A DNA stretch of 64,000 nucleotides from Streptomyces sp. NBC_01353 (GTDB taxonomy: Bacteria > Actinomycetota > Actinomycetes > Streptomycetales > Streptomycetaceae): the NCBI RefSeq assembly GCF_036237275.1, contig NZ_CP108352.1, forward strand, positions 6,324,001 to 6,388,000. The letters run 5' to 3'. The stretch's first letter is position 1. Each line of letters begins with the position of its first letter. Of the stretch, positions 53,989 through 63,493 are shown piece by piece. Made by a program: the position numbers and the translations under genes. The notes below the pieces were generated by a model, which had not been told where the DNA came from, ran no database searches, and worked only from the letters and a program-made list of their open reading frames with translations.

Positions 53989-54675
53989 TCAGGCGAGGGC
54001 GAAGCCCGAGCACGGCGGTCCCCGCCGTCCGACGGAGTGCACGAGAAGGCGGGTACGGGACCGGCGCGGCCGGTCCAGGGGGCGCCCGCCGCGCCCACGA
54101 GCGGAGCGCGGGGCGCCGAGGAGCGAGGCGACCAGCAGCAGCGGCCGGAACGCGAAGGCCGCCACGGCGCCGACCAGCCGGGTCAGCGCCCGCTCGCCGT
54201 GCCGGAGCCAGGCCGCCGCGAACAGCCCGACCGACACATGGGCGGCGAGCAGCAGCCACGGCAGGGACGGGTCGGGAGAGTTCAGGAGGGCGGCCGCGGT
54301 CCCGCTCTCGGGGGCGGCGACCCCCGGCAGCGGCGAGCCCAGGGCGCCGCCGCAGAGCACGTCCACGCCCACCGCGCGCAGCGAACCGGCGACGGGGCCG
54401 CCGGCCTGGCCGTAACAGACCGCCTGGCCGGCGGTGAAGACCGTGTCGGCCGCCAGCTCCAGCGGCACGAGCAGCCCGGCGATCGGGCCGAAACCACGCT
54501 CGCGGCCGGCCAGCGCGTACGCCACGGCGAACACACCGGCGGAGAGCAGGCCCACGGTCAGCAGCGGCAGCGGCACCCGGGACAGCAGCACATGGGAGCC
54601 GGCGGACAGCGTCACGACCAGTGCCGTGAAGAGCGCCGCCCGCAGCCCCCTGAGCCGCGTCCCTGATATGTCCAT
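53989..54675 (-). CDS. Hypothetical integral membrane protein
   Basis: A 228-residue protein with about five spans (near 10-30, 33-55, 63-82, 143-160 and 165-190) and an Arg-rich C-terminal tail. Two isolated Cys occur in AVCYGQAGG and VLCGGALG, but there is no known motif. It lies 46 nt before the DsbA-like gene and could be co-transcribed. The ATG gives MDISGTRLRGLR. No Shine-Dalgarno is evident. I do not recognise the family. Confidence 0.75.
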   Translation of the reverse strand: MDISGTRLRGLRAALFTALVVTLSAGSHVLLSRVPLPLLTVGLLSAGVFAVAYALAGRERGFGPIAGLLVPLELAADTVFTAGQAVCYGQAGGPVAGSLRAVGVDVLCGGALGSPLPGVAAPESGTAAALLNSPDPSLPWLLLAAHVSVGLFAAAWLRHGERALTRLVGAVAAFAFRPLLLVASLLGAPRSARGRGGRPLDRPRRSRTRLLVHSVGRRGPPCSGFALA

Positions 54676-54738
54676 CGCGCTGGAGAGTGTGCCATGCCTT
54701 CCTGTAGGGGCCTCTTAAGGGTGGGCTGTGAGAGAGGC

Positions 54739-56064
54739 CTACAAGCCCGGGATCCGGCCGTTCCGGAACAGGTCCACGAAGATCTGGTGGTCCGCACGCG
54801 CGCGTGCCCCGTAGCTGTGCGCGAAGTCCACCAGCAGGTCCGCGAAGCCCTCCTCGTCGGCGGCGATCGCCGCATCGATGGCCCGCTCGGTCGAGAACGG
54901 CACCAGCGAGTGGCCGCTGGAGTCGTCCGCCGCCGCGTGCATCGTCGCCGTCGCCCGGCCGAGGTCGGCCACGGTCGCCGCGATCTCGTCCGGGTCGTCG
55001 ACGTCCGACCAGTCCAGGTCCACCGCGTACGGCGAGACCTCCGCGACCAGCTGCCCGGAGCCGTCCAGCTCCGTCCAGCCCAGCCACGGGTCCGCGTGCG
55101 CCTGGAGGGCCCGCTGGGAGATGACCGTGCGGTGACCCTCGTGCTGGAAGTACCCGCGCACCGCCGCGTCCGTCACATGACGCGACACGGCCGGGGTCTG
55201 CGCCTGCTTCATATAGATCACGACGTCGTTCTCCAGGGCGTCGCTGTTGCCCTCGAGAAGGATGTTGTACGAGGGCAAGCCGGCCGAGCCGATGCCGATC
55301 CCGCGCCGCCCGACCACGTCCTTGACCCGGTACGAGTCGGGGCGGGCCAGGGACGACTCCGGCAGCGTCTCCAGATAGCCGTCGAAGGCCGCCAGGACCT
55401 TGTAGCGCGTCGCCGCGTCCAGCTCGATGGAGCCACCGCCGGAGGAGAAGCGGCGCTCGAAGTCGCGGATCTCCGTCATCGAGTCCAGGAGCCCGAAGCG
55501 GGTCAGCGAGCGGGCGTCGCGCAGCGCGTCCAGGAGCGGGCCCCCGGCCGTGTCCAGGGTGAAGGGCGGCACCTCGTCGTCCTTGGCGCCGACCGCCAGG
55601 GCGTGGATGCGCTCCCGGTAGGCCGCGGCGTAGATCCGTACGAGCTCCGTGATCTGCTCGTCGCTCAGCGCCTTCGTGTAGCCGATCAGCGCGAGGGAGG
55701 CGGAGAGCCGCTTCAGGTCCCAGGTGAAGGGGCCGACGTACGCCTCGTCGAAGTCGTTGACGTTGAAGATCAGCCGGCCGTTGGCGTCCATGTAGGTGCC
55801 GAAGTTCTCGGCGTGCAGATCGCCGTGGATCCAGACCCGGCCGGTCCGCTCGTCCAGATAGGGACCGCCGTGCTGCTCCTGCTCCAGGTCGCTGTAGAAC
55901 AGGCACGCCGTGCCCCGGTAGAAGGCGAAGGCGGAGCCGGCCATCTTCCGGAACTTGACGCGGAAGGCGGCGGGGTCGGCGGCGAGGAGCTCACCGAAGG
56001 CGGTGTCGAAGACGGCGAGTATCTGCTCACCGCGCTGGGCGGCGGTGGGCTGCGGGACCGACAT
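54739..56064 (-). CDS. DUF2252 protein
   Basis: A 441-residue protein of the DUF2252 family, which has a kinase-like (aminoglycoside phosphotransferase-type) fold. Visible motifs are MAGSAFAFYRGTACLFYSDL, WIHGDLHAENFGTYMD (the HGDxHxxN loop), FNVNDFDEAYVGPFTWDLKRL (NDFD in place of the metal-binding Asp) and the Gly-rich GRRGIGIGSAGLPSYNILLEG. Substrate and role are unknown. The ATG has AGGAGG 8 nt upstream. It diverges from dnaE. Confidence 0.92.
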   Translation of the reverse strand: MSVPQPTAAQRGEQILAVFDTAFGELLAADPAAFRVKFRKMAGSAFAFYRGTACLFYSDLEQEQHGGPYLDERTGRVWIHGDLHAENFGTYMDANGRLIFNVNDFDEAYVGPFTWDLKRLSASLALIGYTKALSDEQITELVRIYAAAYRERIHALAVGAKDDEVPPFTLDTAGGPLLDALRDARSLTRFGLLDSMTEIRDFERRFSSGGGSIELDAATRYKVLAAFDGYLETLPESSLARPDSYRVKDVVGRRGIGIGSAGLPSYNILLEGNSDALENDVVIYMKQAQTPAVSRHVTDAAVRGYFQHEGHRTVISQRALQAHADPWLGWTELDGSGQLVAEVSPYAVDLDWSDVDDPDEIAATVADLGRATATMHAAADDSSGHSLVPFSTERAIDAAIAADEEGFADLLVDFAHSYGARARADHQIFVDLFRNGRIPGL

Positions 56065-56179
56065 CGAGGGTGCCTCCTGGTGCAAGACTGTTCATGACAA
56101 TTGGGACAGGCGTTCTGTGTCTCTCAACGCGCGACCGTACCCCCGAGTGCCCGCCCGTCACCCGACCGCCACCCCTCAT

Positions 56180-56197
56180 CGAGGGGCTTCGCCCCGC
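56180..56197 (+). repeat. Hairpin repeat, copy 2
   Basis: Identical 18 nt to the copy at 4037-4054 (CGAGGGGCTTCGCCCCGC), here in the dnaE leader. The preceding CCCCTCAT allows the alternative pairing CCCCTC with GAGGGG. Confidence 0.7.
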
Positions 56198-56298
56198 AGC
56201 GTTCTACCGCAGACTGTCAGTCCGCCGACGTAGACTTCCACGCTGTCCCCCCAGACTGTCCGCAGCCTGTCGCCCGCCGTTTCCGGAGGCCTTCCGCC

Positions 56299-59200
56299 GT
56301 GACCAAGCCGCCCTTCACGCACCTTCACGTACACACCCAGTACTCGCTGCTGGACGGTGCCGCGCGGCTCAAGGACATGTTCAACGCGTGCAACGAGATG
56401 GGCATGACCCATATCGCCATGTCCGACCACGGCAACCTCCACGGGGCGTACGACTTCTTCCATTCGGCGAAGAAGGCCGGCGTGACGCCGATCATCGGCA
56501 TCGAGGCGTACGTCGCCCCCGAGTCCCGGCGGAACAAGCGGAAGATCCAGTGGGGCCAGCCGCACCAGAAGCGGGACGACGTCTCCGGCTCCGGTGGTTA
56601 CACCCACAAGACGATCTGGGCTGCGAACGCCACCGGACTGCACAACCTCTTCCGGCTCTCCTCCGACGCCTACGCCGAGGGCTGGCTCCAGAAGTGGCCG
56701 CGGATGGACAAGGAGACCATCTCCCAGTGGTCCGAGGGCCTGATCGCCTCCACCGGCTGCCCCTCCGGCGAGCTGCAGACCCGGCTCCGCCTCGGCCAGT
56801 TCGACGAGGCCCTGAAGGCCGCCTCCGAGTACCAGGACATCTTCGGCAAGGACCGGTACTTCCTGGAGCTGATGGACCACGGCATCGAGATCGAGCGCCG
56901 GGTCCGCGACGGCCTCCTGGAGATCGGCAAGAAGCTCGGCATCCCGCCGCTGGTCACCAACGACTCGCACTACACCTACGCGCACGAGTCGATGGCGCAC
57001 GACGCCCTGCTCTGCATCCAGACCGGCAAGAACCTCTCCGACCCGGACCGCTTCCGCTTCGACGGCACCGGCTACTACCTCAAGTCCACCGACGAGATGT
57101 ACGCCATCGACTCCTCGGACGCCTGGCAGGAGGGGTGCCGCAACACCCTTCTGGTCGCCGAGCAGGTCAACACCGAGGGCATGTTCGTCGAGAAGAACCT
57201 CATGCCGAAGTTCGACATCCCGGAGGGGTACACCGACGTCACCTGGTTCCGCGAGGAGACCATGCGGGGCATGCACCGTCGCTTCCCCGGGGGTATTCCC
57301 GACGACCGCATGAAGCAGGTCGAGTACGAGATGGACACGATCATCTCGATGGGCTTCCCCGGCTACTTCCTCGTCGTCGCCGACTTCATCATGTGGGCGA
57401 AGAAGCAGGGCATCGCGGTGGGCCCCGGCCGAGGCTCCGCGGCCGGCTCGATCGTCGCGTACGCCATGGGCATCACCGACCTCGACCCGATCCCGCACGG
57501 ACTGATCTTCGAGCGCTTCCTCAACCCCGAGCGCATCTCGATGCCCGATGTCGACATCGACTTCGACGAGCGTCGGCGCGTCGAGGTGATCCGGTACGTG
57601 ACGGAGAAGTACGGCTCCGACAAGGTCGCCATGATCGGCACGTACGGCAAGATCAAGGCGAAGAACGCGATCAAGGACTCCGCGCGCGTCCTCGGCTACC
57701 CCTACGCCATGGGTGACCGGCTCACCAAGGCCATGCCCGCCGACGTCCTCGGCAAGGGCATCGACCTCAATGGCATCACCGACCCCTCGCACCCGCGCTA
57801 CAGCGAGGCGGGCGAGATCCGCGCGATGTACGAGAACGAGCCGGACGTCAAGAAGGTCATCGACACCGCCCGGGGCGTCGAGGGCCTGGTCCGGCAGATG
57901 GGTGTGCACGCGGCCGGCGTGATCATGTCCAGCGAGCCCATCGTCGACCATGCCCCGATCTGGGTGCGGCACACGGACGGCGTGACCATCACGCAGTGGG
58001 ACTACCCGCAGTGCGAGTCGCTCGGCCTGATCAAGATGGACTTCCTGGGCCTCAGGAACCTCACGATCATGGACGACGCCGTCAAGATGGTGAAGGCCAA
58101 CAAGGGCGTCGACCTCGACCTTCTTGCCCTGCCGCTGGACGACCCGAAGACCTTCGAACTGCTCCAGCGCGGTGACACCCTCGGTGTCTTCCAGTTCGAC
58201 GGCGGACCCATGCGTTCGCTGCTGCGGCTGATGAAGCCCGACAACTTCGAAGACATCTCCGCCGTGTCCGCCCTGTACCGGCCGGGCCCGATGGGCATGA
58301 ACTCGCACACGAACTACGCCCTGCGCAAGAACAAGCAGCAGGAGATCACGCCGATCCACCCGGAGCTGGAGGAGCCCCTCAGGGAGGTCCTCGACGTCAC
58401 CTACGGCCTGATCGTGTACCAGGAGCAGGTGCAGAAGGGCGCCCAGATCATCGCCGGGTACTCCCTCGGCGAGGCCGACATCCTCCGTCGCGTGATGGGC
58501 AAGAAGAAGCCCGACGAGCTGGCGAAGAACTTCACCATCTTCCAGGAGGGCGCGCGTAAGAACGGCTACAGCGACCAGGCGATCCAGGCGCTCTGGGACG
58601 TGCTGGTCCCGTTCGCCGGCTACGCCTTCAACAAGGCGCACTCCGCCGCGTACGGCCTGGTCTCCTACTGGACCGCCTACCTCAAGGCGAACTACCCGGC
58701 CGAGTACATGGCCGGTCTGCTGACCTCGGTCAAGGACGACAAGGACAAGTCCGCGGTCTACCTCAACGAGTGCCGCCGCATGGGCATCAAGGTCCTGCCG
58801 CCCAACGTCAACGAGTCCGAGTCGAACTTCGCCGCCCAGGGCGACGACGTGATCCTCTTCGGCCTCTCCGCGGTCCGCAACGTCGGCACCAACGTCGTCG
58901 AGTCGATCATCAAGTCCCGCAAGGCGAAGGGGAAGTACTCCTCCTTCCCCGACTTCCTCGACAAGGTCGAGGCGGTCGTCTGCAACAAGCGGACCATCGA
59001 ATCGCTGATCAAGGCCGGCGCCTTCGACGAGATGGGCCACACCCGCAAGGGCCTGGTCGCCCACCACGAGCCCATGATCGACAACGTGGTGGCGGTCAAG
59101 CGCAAGGAGGCCGAGGGACAGTTCGACCTCTTCGGCGGCATGGGCGACGAGGCGACCGACGAGCCCGGTTTCGGCCTGGACGTGGAGTTCTCCGACGTCG

Positions 59201-59838
59201 AGTGGGAGAAGTCCTACCTGCTCGCCCAGGAGCGCGAGATGCTCGGCCTCTACGTCTCCGACCACCCGCTCTTCGGTATCGAGCACATCCTCTCCGACAA
59301 GACGGACGCCGCGATCTCCCAGCTCACGGGTGGCGAGCACTCCGACGGCGCGGTCGTCACCATCGGCGGCATCATCTCCGGCCTCCAGCGCAAGATGACC
59401 AAGCAGGGCAACGCCTGGGCCATCGCCACCGTCGAGGACCTCGCCGGCTCCATCGAGTGCATGTTCTTCCCGGCCACGTACCAGCTGGTCTCCACCCAGC
59501 TCGTCGAGGACACGGTCGTCTTCGTGAAGGGCCGTCTCGACAAGCGCGAGGACGTGCCCCGGCTGGTCGCCATGGAGTTGATGGTCCCGGACCTCTCGAA
59601 CGCCGGGACCAACGCGCCCGTCGTCCTGACCATCCCGACCGTCAAGGTCACCCCGCCGATGATCAGCCGGCTCGGCGAGATCCTGGGGCATCACAAGGGC
59701 AACACCGAGGTACGGATCAAGCTCCAGGGCCCGCGCACGACGACCGTCCTGCGGCTCGACCGGCACCGGGTCCAGCCCGACCCCGCGCTCTTCGGCGATC
59801 TGAAGGTCCTGCTCGGCCCGTCCTGTCTGGCCGGATAG
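56299..59838 (+). CDS. dnaE: DNA polymerase III alpha subunit DnaE
   Basis: The replicative polymerase. The 1179-residue protein begins VTKPPFTHLHVHTQYSLLDGAARLKDMF, the PHP domain. The C-family polymerase core has GPGRGSAAGSIVAYA, the catalytic Asp pair in MPDVDIDFDE (Asp417, Asp419), HAAGVIMS and FNKAHSAAYGLVSYWTAYLKANYP. Then come a helix-hairpin-helix tip and an OB domain (VVTIGGIISGLQRKMTKQGNAWAIATVEDL). GGAGG lies 9 nt before the GTG. A 66-residue upstream extension in frame covers the leader hairpin and is not supported. Whether a second DnaE exists elsewhere cannot be seen. Confidence 0.97.
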   Translation: MTKPPFTHLHVHTQYSLLDGAARLKDMFNACNEMGMTHIAMSDHGNLHGAYDFFHSAKKAGVTPIIGIEAYVAPESRRNKRKIQWGQPHQKRDDVSGSGGYTHKTIWAANATGLHNLFRLSSDAYAEGWLQKWPRMDKETISQWSEGLIASTGCPSGELQTRLRLGQFDEALKAASEYQDIFGKDRYFLELMDHGIEIERRVRDGLLEIGKKLGIPPLVTNDSHYTYAHESMAHDALLCIQTGKNLSDPDRFRFDGTGYYLKSTDEMYAIDSSDAWQEGCRNTLLVAEQVNTEGMFVEKNLMPKFDIPEGYTDVTWFREETMRGMHRRFPGGIPDDRMKQVEYEMDTIISMGFPGYFLVVADFIMWAKKQGIAVGPGRGSAAGSIVAYAMGITDLDPIPHGLIFERFLNPERISMPDVDIDFDERRRVEVIRYVTEKYGSDKVAMIGTYGKIKAKNAIKDSARVLGYPYAMGDRLTKAMPADVLGKGIDLNGITDPSHPRYSEAGEIRAMYENEPDVKKVIDTARGVEGLVRQMGVHAAGVIMSSEPIVDHAPIWVRHTDGVTITQWDYPQCESLGLIKMDFLGLRNLTIMDDAVKMVKANKGVDLDLLALPLDDPKTFELLQRGDTLGVFQFDGGPMRSLLRLMKPDNFEDISAVSALYRPGPMGMNSHTNYALRKNKQQEITPIHPELEEPLREVLDVTYGLIVYQEQVQKGAQIIAGYSLGEADILRRVMGKKKPDELAKNFTIFQEGARKNGYSDQAIQALWDVLVPFAGYAFNKAHSAAYGLVSYWTAYLKANYPAEYMAGLLTSVKDDKDKSAVYLNECRRMGIKVLPPNVNESESNFAAQGDDVILFGLSAVRNVGTNVVESIIKSRKAKGKYSSFPDFLDKVEAVVCNKRTIESLIKAGAFDEMGHTRKGLVAHHEPMIDNVVAVKRKEAEGQFDLFGGMGDEATDEPGFGLDVEFSDVEWEKSYLLAQEREMLGLYVSDHPLFGIEHILSDKTDAAISQLTGGEHSDGAVVTIGGIISGLQRKMTKQGNAWAIATVEDLAGSIECMFFPATYQLVSTQLVEDTVVFVKGRLDKREDVPRLVAMELMVPDLSNAGTNAPVVLTIPTVKVTPPMISRLGEILGHHKGNTEVRIKLQGPRTTTVLRLDRHRVQPDPALFGDLKVLLGPSCLAG

Positions 59839-59890
59839 GGACGGACAGGGGGAGGGTCCCCCCCGGGCGGAAGCCGGGGCCCACATGCGC

Positions 59891-59928
59891 GGAAGGGGCG
59901 CGCCCGTCGTCACGGGTGCGCCCCTTCC
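59891..59928. terminator. Bidirectional terminator after dnaE
   Basis: GGAAGGGGCGC and its complement (11 bp), extended by CCCGT/ACGGG after one mismatch, around a CGTC loop. It lies between the convergent dnaE and the 58-residue gene. Confidence 0.8.
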
Positions 59929-59942
59929 GGGGTTATGCGCGA

Positions 59943-60119
59943 TCAGTTGTGACCGAAGCGCTTCTGCCGGCCCTTGCGAGCCATGTCACCGGGAGTCACC
60001 TGCGAGGCGCGCTGCTCGGCCTGGGACTCCATCGACGACTGCTGCGCCTGCTGGGCGCCGCGCTCGGCCTGCGAGGACTGCTGCTGCTGACTGCGGTTCT
60101 GCTTCCGATTCTTGGCCAT
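59943..60119 (-). CDS. Small Gln-rich basic protein (58 aa)
   Basis: A short gene read on the minus strand: ATG, 58 codons, TGA. GAGGAGG lies 8 nt before the ATG. The product starts MAKNRKQNRSQQQQSSQAER and ends VTPGDMARKGRQKRFGHN. It is hydrophilic, rich in Gln, Ser, Arg and Lys, without Cys, Trp or a membrane span. Comparable small proteins ending in K-x-FGHN occur in Streptomyces, which supports it as a real gene. Probably disordered and nucleic-acid binding, but that is inference. It diverges from the NYN gene and is closed by the shared hairpin. Confidence 0.85.
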   Translation of the reverse strand: MAKNRKQNRSQQQQSSQAERGAQQAQQSSMESQAEQRASQVTPGDMARKGRQKRFGHN

Positions 60120-60343
60120 GGTGATGCCTCCTCAAGGGGAACTCGGGGCCAGGGCCGCTGTCAGCCTCACATATGGGGCGAATCGCCGCATTTTGGATCA
60201 TTACCGACAGTGAGCGGTCCGCGGAGTGACATTCGCCACGCCGATGATCCAGTTCCGGCCGTCAACCTCTCCACGGTCGGGCAGACTCTGGGGAAATCCG
60301 AAGCAACTTCCGATCCCGAGGTTCCCGAAAGAAGGTGGAACAC
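60120..60343. other. Divergent promoter region, 58-residue gene / NYN gene
   Basis: Contains both ribosome-binding sites and a relatively AT-rich centre (about 60165-60225, with ATTTTGGATCATTACC). Promoter elements cannot be placed with confidence, and no further gene is seen. Confidence 0.45.
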
Positions 60344-61609
60344 GTGGACCGCTGCGTCGTTCTCGTGGACGCCGGCTATCTGCTGGGCGCCGCCGCGAGC
60401 CTCCTCGCCGGGGAACCGGCCCGCTCCCGGATCACCGTCGACCACGCCGCGCTCATCCAGGGGCTCCGCGAACGGGCCGAGGCCGACACCGAACAGCCCC
60501 TGCTGCGCATCTACTGGTTCGACGGCGCTCCCGATCGAGTGCCCCAGCCCGAACACCGCAGGCTCCGCGTGATGCCCCGGGTCACCGTGCGGCTCGGCGC
60601 GCTGACCCGCAGCGACGGCCGCTGGGCCCAGAAGGGCGTCGACGCGGCCATGCACGCCGAGCTCACCGAACTGGCCAGAAATCGTGCCTGCTCCGATGTC
60701 GTGCTCGTGACCGGCGACGGCGATCTGCTGCCCGGCCTGATGTCCGCCAAGGAACACGGCGTCGCCGTCCACCTCTGGGCCGTGCAGGCCGCCGACGGCG
60801 ACTACAACCAGTCCGAGGACCTCGTCGCCGAGGCCGACGAACGCCGGGTCCTCGACCGGGCCTGGATCACCCGGGCCGTCCGCGCCAAGGACCTCACCGG
60901 CATCTGCGCGCCCCCGCCGGCACCGCGCCCCGAGATCGCCGCGATCCTCTCCGCCCCGCTGCCCGAATCGGCGCTCGCCGCCTCCGCCGAACGGGCCGCC
61001 GAGGCCGCGGCCGCGGCAGCCGCCTCCGTACACAACGGCGCGGCCGCCCCCGAGGCGCCCGCGCCCGCCGAGAACGGTGCGGAGACCGGTGTGCCCGCAC
61101 CGACCACCGGCAAGGTCGTCCCCACCCCCAAGGACCTCGCGGGACTGCGCGGCCCCGGCGCCCCGGCCACCCCACCGGCCACCAACGCCACCCTGCGCTG
61201 GTCCTCCGACAAGGGCTGGATCGAACGCCCCGGCAGCGCACTCGGCGAGCCCCCCGAGACGGCCTCCCTGCCCACCCTCGCCCAGCTCACCAGCGCCGAG
61301 CAGCGCTGGGCCGACCGCGAGGAGGACATCACCACCGTCGGCGGCGACCCCTTCGAGGTCGGACAGGTCTTCGCCCGTCGCTGGATGGAGCGGCTCCCCG
61401 AGCAGAGCCACGTCCAGAAGCTGTCCGTGATGTACCCGCGCATCCCGCACCGCATCGACGGCGAACTGCTCAGGTACGCGGCCAGGTTCGGCCTGCTCGC
61501 CCACAAGGACGACCAGATCGACGAGCACGACCGGTACGCGATCCGGGCCGGCTTCTGGCGCGAGATCGACGTCCGGGCCGCCGCGGAACGCGCCCCCGCG
61601 GGGGAGTAG
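60344..61609 (+). CDS. NYN domain protein (PIN-like RNase fold)
   Basis: A 421-residue protein. Residues 1-180 form the NYN domain with the acidic metal residues in VDRCVVLVDAGYLLG (Asp9), RWAQKGVDAAMHAEL and VVLVTGDGDLLPGL, as in PIN-like nucleases. An Ala-rich coiled region and Pro/Ala linker (about 215-290) follow, and the C-terminal 120 residues (QRWADREEDITTVGGDPFEVGQVF to the end) resemble the helical domain that follows NYN in actinobacterial proteins. RNase activity is likely but unproven. The second of two nearby GTG codons was chosen because GAAGGTGG then sits 7 nt upstream. Confidence 0.9.
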   Translation: MDRCVVLVDAGYLLGAAASLLAGEPARSRITVDHAALIQGLRERAEADTEQPLLRIYWFDGAPDRVPQPEHRRLRVMPRVTVRLGALTRSDGRWAQKGVDAAMHAELTELARNRACSDVVLVTGDGDLLPGLMSAKEHGVAVHLWAVQAADGDYNQSEDLVAEADERRVLDRAWITRAVRAKDLTGICAPPPAPRPEIAAILSAPLPESALAASAERAAEAAAAAAASVHNGAAAPEAPAPAENGAETGVPAPTTGKVVPTPKDLAGLRGPGAPATPPATNATLRWSSDKGWIERPGSALGEPPETASLPTLAQLTSAEQRWADREEDITTVGGDPFEVGQVFARRWMERLPEQSHVQKLSVMYPRIPHRIDGELLRYAARFGLLAHKDDQIDEHDRYAIRAGFWREIDVRAAAERAPAGE

Positions 61610-61637
61610 GCCGAAGGACCCCGTAGGCTCTTCCTCC

Positions 61638-62627
61638 GTGAGTACGGTGTGCGTGGTGCGGGATCTGGTGAAGACGTACCCCGCCGCGCGCGCCCGGCGG
61701 GGGACGCCCGCGACCCCCGAGATCCGCGCCACCGACGGGATCAGCCTCGATGTGCGCGGCGGCGAGATCTTCGGCCTGCTCGGCCCCAATGGAGCCGGCA
61801 AATCCACCCTCGTACGCCAGCTGACCGGGCTGATGCGCCCCGACTCCGGCACGGTCGAACTGCTCGGCCACGATCTCGTACGCCACCCGGAACGCGCCGC
61901 GCGCCTGCTCGCCTACCTCGGCCAGGAGTCCACCGCGCTCGACGAACTGACGGTCGCGCTGGCCGCCGAGACCACCGGGCGGCTGCGCGGGCTGACCGCA
62001 CGTGACGCGCGGGCCGCGAAGGACGCCGTCCTGGAGGAGCTGGGTCTGACCGAGCTCGCCGGGCGGCCGCTGAAGAAGCTCTCGGGCGGACAGCGACGGC
62101 TCGCCTGCGTCGCCGCCGCCCTGGTCGGCGAACGGCCGGTCCTGGTCCTCGACGAACCCACCACCGGGATGGACCCCATCGCCCGGCGGGCCGTCTGGTC
62201 CGCCGTCGACCGACGGCGCGCCGAGCACGGCACCACCGTGCTGCTCGTCACCCACAACGTGATCGAGGCCGAGACCGTACTGGACCGGGTCGCCGTCCTG
62301 GAGCGGGGCCGGGTCATCGCCTGCGACACTCCGGGCGGGCTGAAGGAACGCGTCGCGGGCGAGGTCCGGGTCGATCTGGTCTGGCGCGAGCGCGCCCCGC
62401 TGGAGGTCCCCGAGGTCGCCGCCCTGCGCGGGCTCGCACAGGAGTCGGGACGGCGCTGGACCCTCCGGCTGGCCCCGGACGAGGCGCGGGCGACGGTCGC
62501 GGCGCTGACGGGCGGGGCGGCGTTCGCCGCCCTGGACGACTTCACGCTGGCCACGCCGAGCCTGGAGGACGTATATCTGGCGCTGGGCGGCGAGATCCAA
62601 GGAGCCACGGGACTGGTGAAGGCATGA
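61638..62627 (+). CDS. ABC transporter ATP-binding protein
   Basis: A 329-residue cassette ATPase of the drug/antibiotic exporter (DrrA-like) class. Walker A is GPNGAGKSTLV, the signature LSGGQRRLA and Walker B VLVLDEPTTGMDP, with the switch His in LVTHNVIEAE. All catalytic residues are intact, unlike the ATPase at 14 kb. A C-terminal domain of about 90 residues follows. The GTG lacks a Shine-Dalgarno; TAGGCT lies 8 nt upstream. Paired with the permease encoded next. Confidence 0.94.
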   Translation: MSTVCVVRDLVKTYPAARARRGTPATPEIRATDGISLDVRGGEIFGLLGPNGAGKSTLVRQLTGLMRPDSGTVELLGHDLVRHPERAARLLAYLGQESTALDELTVALAAETTGRLRGLTARDARAAKDAVLEELGLTELAGRPLKKLSGGQRRLACVAAALVGERPVLVLDEPTTGMDPIARRAVWSAVDRRRAEHGTTVLLVTHNVIEAETVLDRVAVLERGRVIACDTPGGLKERVAGEVRVDLVWRERAPLEVPEVAALRGLAQESGRRWTLRLAPDEARATVAALTGGAAFAALDDFTLATPSLEDVYLALGGEIQGATGLVKA

Positions 62628-62640
62628 GGAGCTGTACGGA

Positions 62641-63459
62641 GTGAGCATCGTGCCCGCCGAGGTCACGCCGACCTGGGCTCCCGACGCACCGGCCGCCGGT
62701 ACCGCCGCGCCGCTGGCGCCGCGCGCCCGGCTGCTGCCGGCCCTCGCCGCCGTCTACCGCGCGCAGCTCTCGCGCGCCCGGGTCTCCCGTATCCCCTTGC
62801 TGTTCGTGGCGACGTTCCAGTCCGTCGGGATCATGGTCCTGATGCGGGGCGTCGTCGACGGCGGGGCGGAGGCGCGGGCGGTCGTGGCGGGCTCGTCGGT
62901 CCTCGTCGTCGCCTTCGTGGCGCTCAACCTGCTCGCCCAGTACTTCGGGCAGCTGCGGGCCACCGGGGGGCTCGACCACTACGCGACGCTGCCGGTGCCG
63001 CCGGCATCGGTGGTGCTGGGGGCGGCCGGGGCGTACGCATCCTTCACCGTGCCGGGGACCGTCGTGACGGCGGTCATCGGGTCGCTGCTCTTCGGGCTGC
63101 CGCTCGGGCACCTGTGGATCCTCGCGGCGGTCGTGCCGCTGGCCGGAGCCGCGCTCGCCGGGCTCGGCGCGGCGCTCGGGCTGCTCGCGCCGCGGCAGGA
63201 ACTCGCGACGCTGCTCGGGCAGCTCGGCATGTCGGCGGCGTTGCTGCTCGGGGTGCTGCCGGCGGAGCGGCTGCCGGAGCCGATCGGCTGGGCGCGGGAC
63301 CTGCTGCCGTCGACGTACGGGGTGGAGGCGCTGGCCCGTACCTTCGATCCGCACCCGGACTGGGCGGCGGTGGGGCTCGACCTCGCGGTGTGCGGGGTCG
63401 TGGGGGTCGTGTCGCTCGCCGCGGCGACGTGGGCGTATCGGCGGGCGGCGGTCCGCTGA
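62641..63459 (+). CDS. ABC-2 type transporter permease
   Basis: A 272-residue membrane protein with six spans and the ABC-2 layout: a hydrophilic Pro/Ala N terminus, LLPALAAVYRAQLSRARVSRIPLL before span 1, and the late segment ARDLLPSTYGVEALARTF before span 6. It starts 14 nt after the ATPase stop, with GGAG upstream of the GTG. Together they form one exporter with two copies of each subunit. The substrate is unknown. Confidence 0.92.
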   Translation: MSIVPAEVTPTWAPDAPAAGTAAPLAPRARLLPALAAVYRAQLSRARVSRIPLLFVATFQSVGIMVLMRGVVDGGAEARAVVAGSSVLVVAFVALNLLAQYFGQLRATGGLDHYATLPVPPASVVLGAAGAYASFTVPGTVVTAVIGSLLFGLPLGHLWILAAVVPLAGAALAGLGAALGLLAPRQELATLLGQLGMSAALLLGVLPAERLPEPIGWARDLLPSTYGVEALARTFDPHPDWAAVGLDLAVCGVVGVVSLAAATWAYRRAAVR

Positions 63460-63493
63460 GGCGGGCCGCATCCGTACCTGGCACGATGGCAGG

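Noticed and set aside
53989-54675. Vitamin K epoxide reductase-type redox partner for the DsbA-like protein
   Set aside because: The membrane protein has only isolated Cys residues and no CxxC pair, so the redox role is not supported.
56176-59913. A minus-strand open frame of 1245 codons opposite dnaE
   Set aside because: It mirrors dnaE, has a Val/Leu/Asp/Gly-rich composition without any domain, and arises from third-position GC bias. The plus strand shows clear polymerase motifs.
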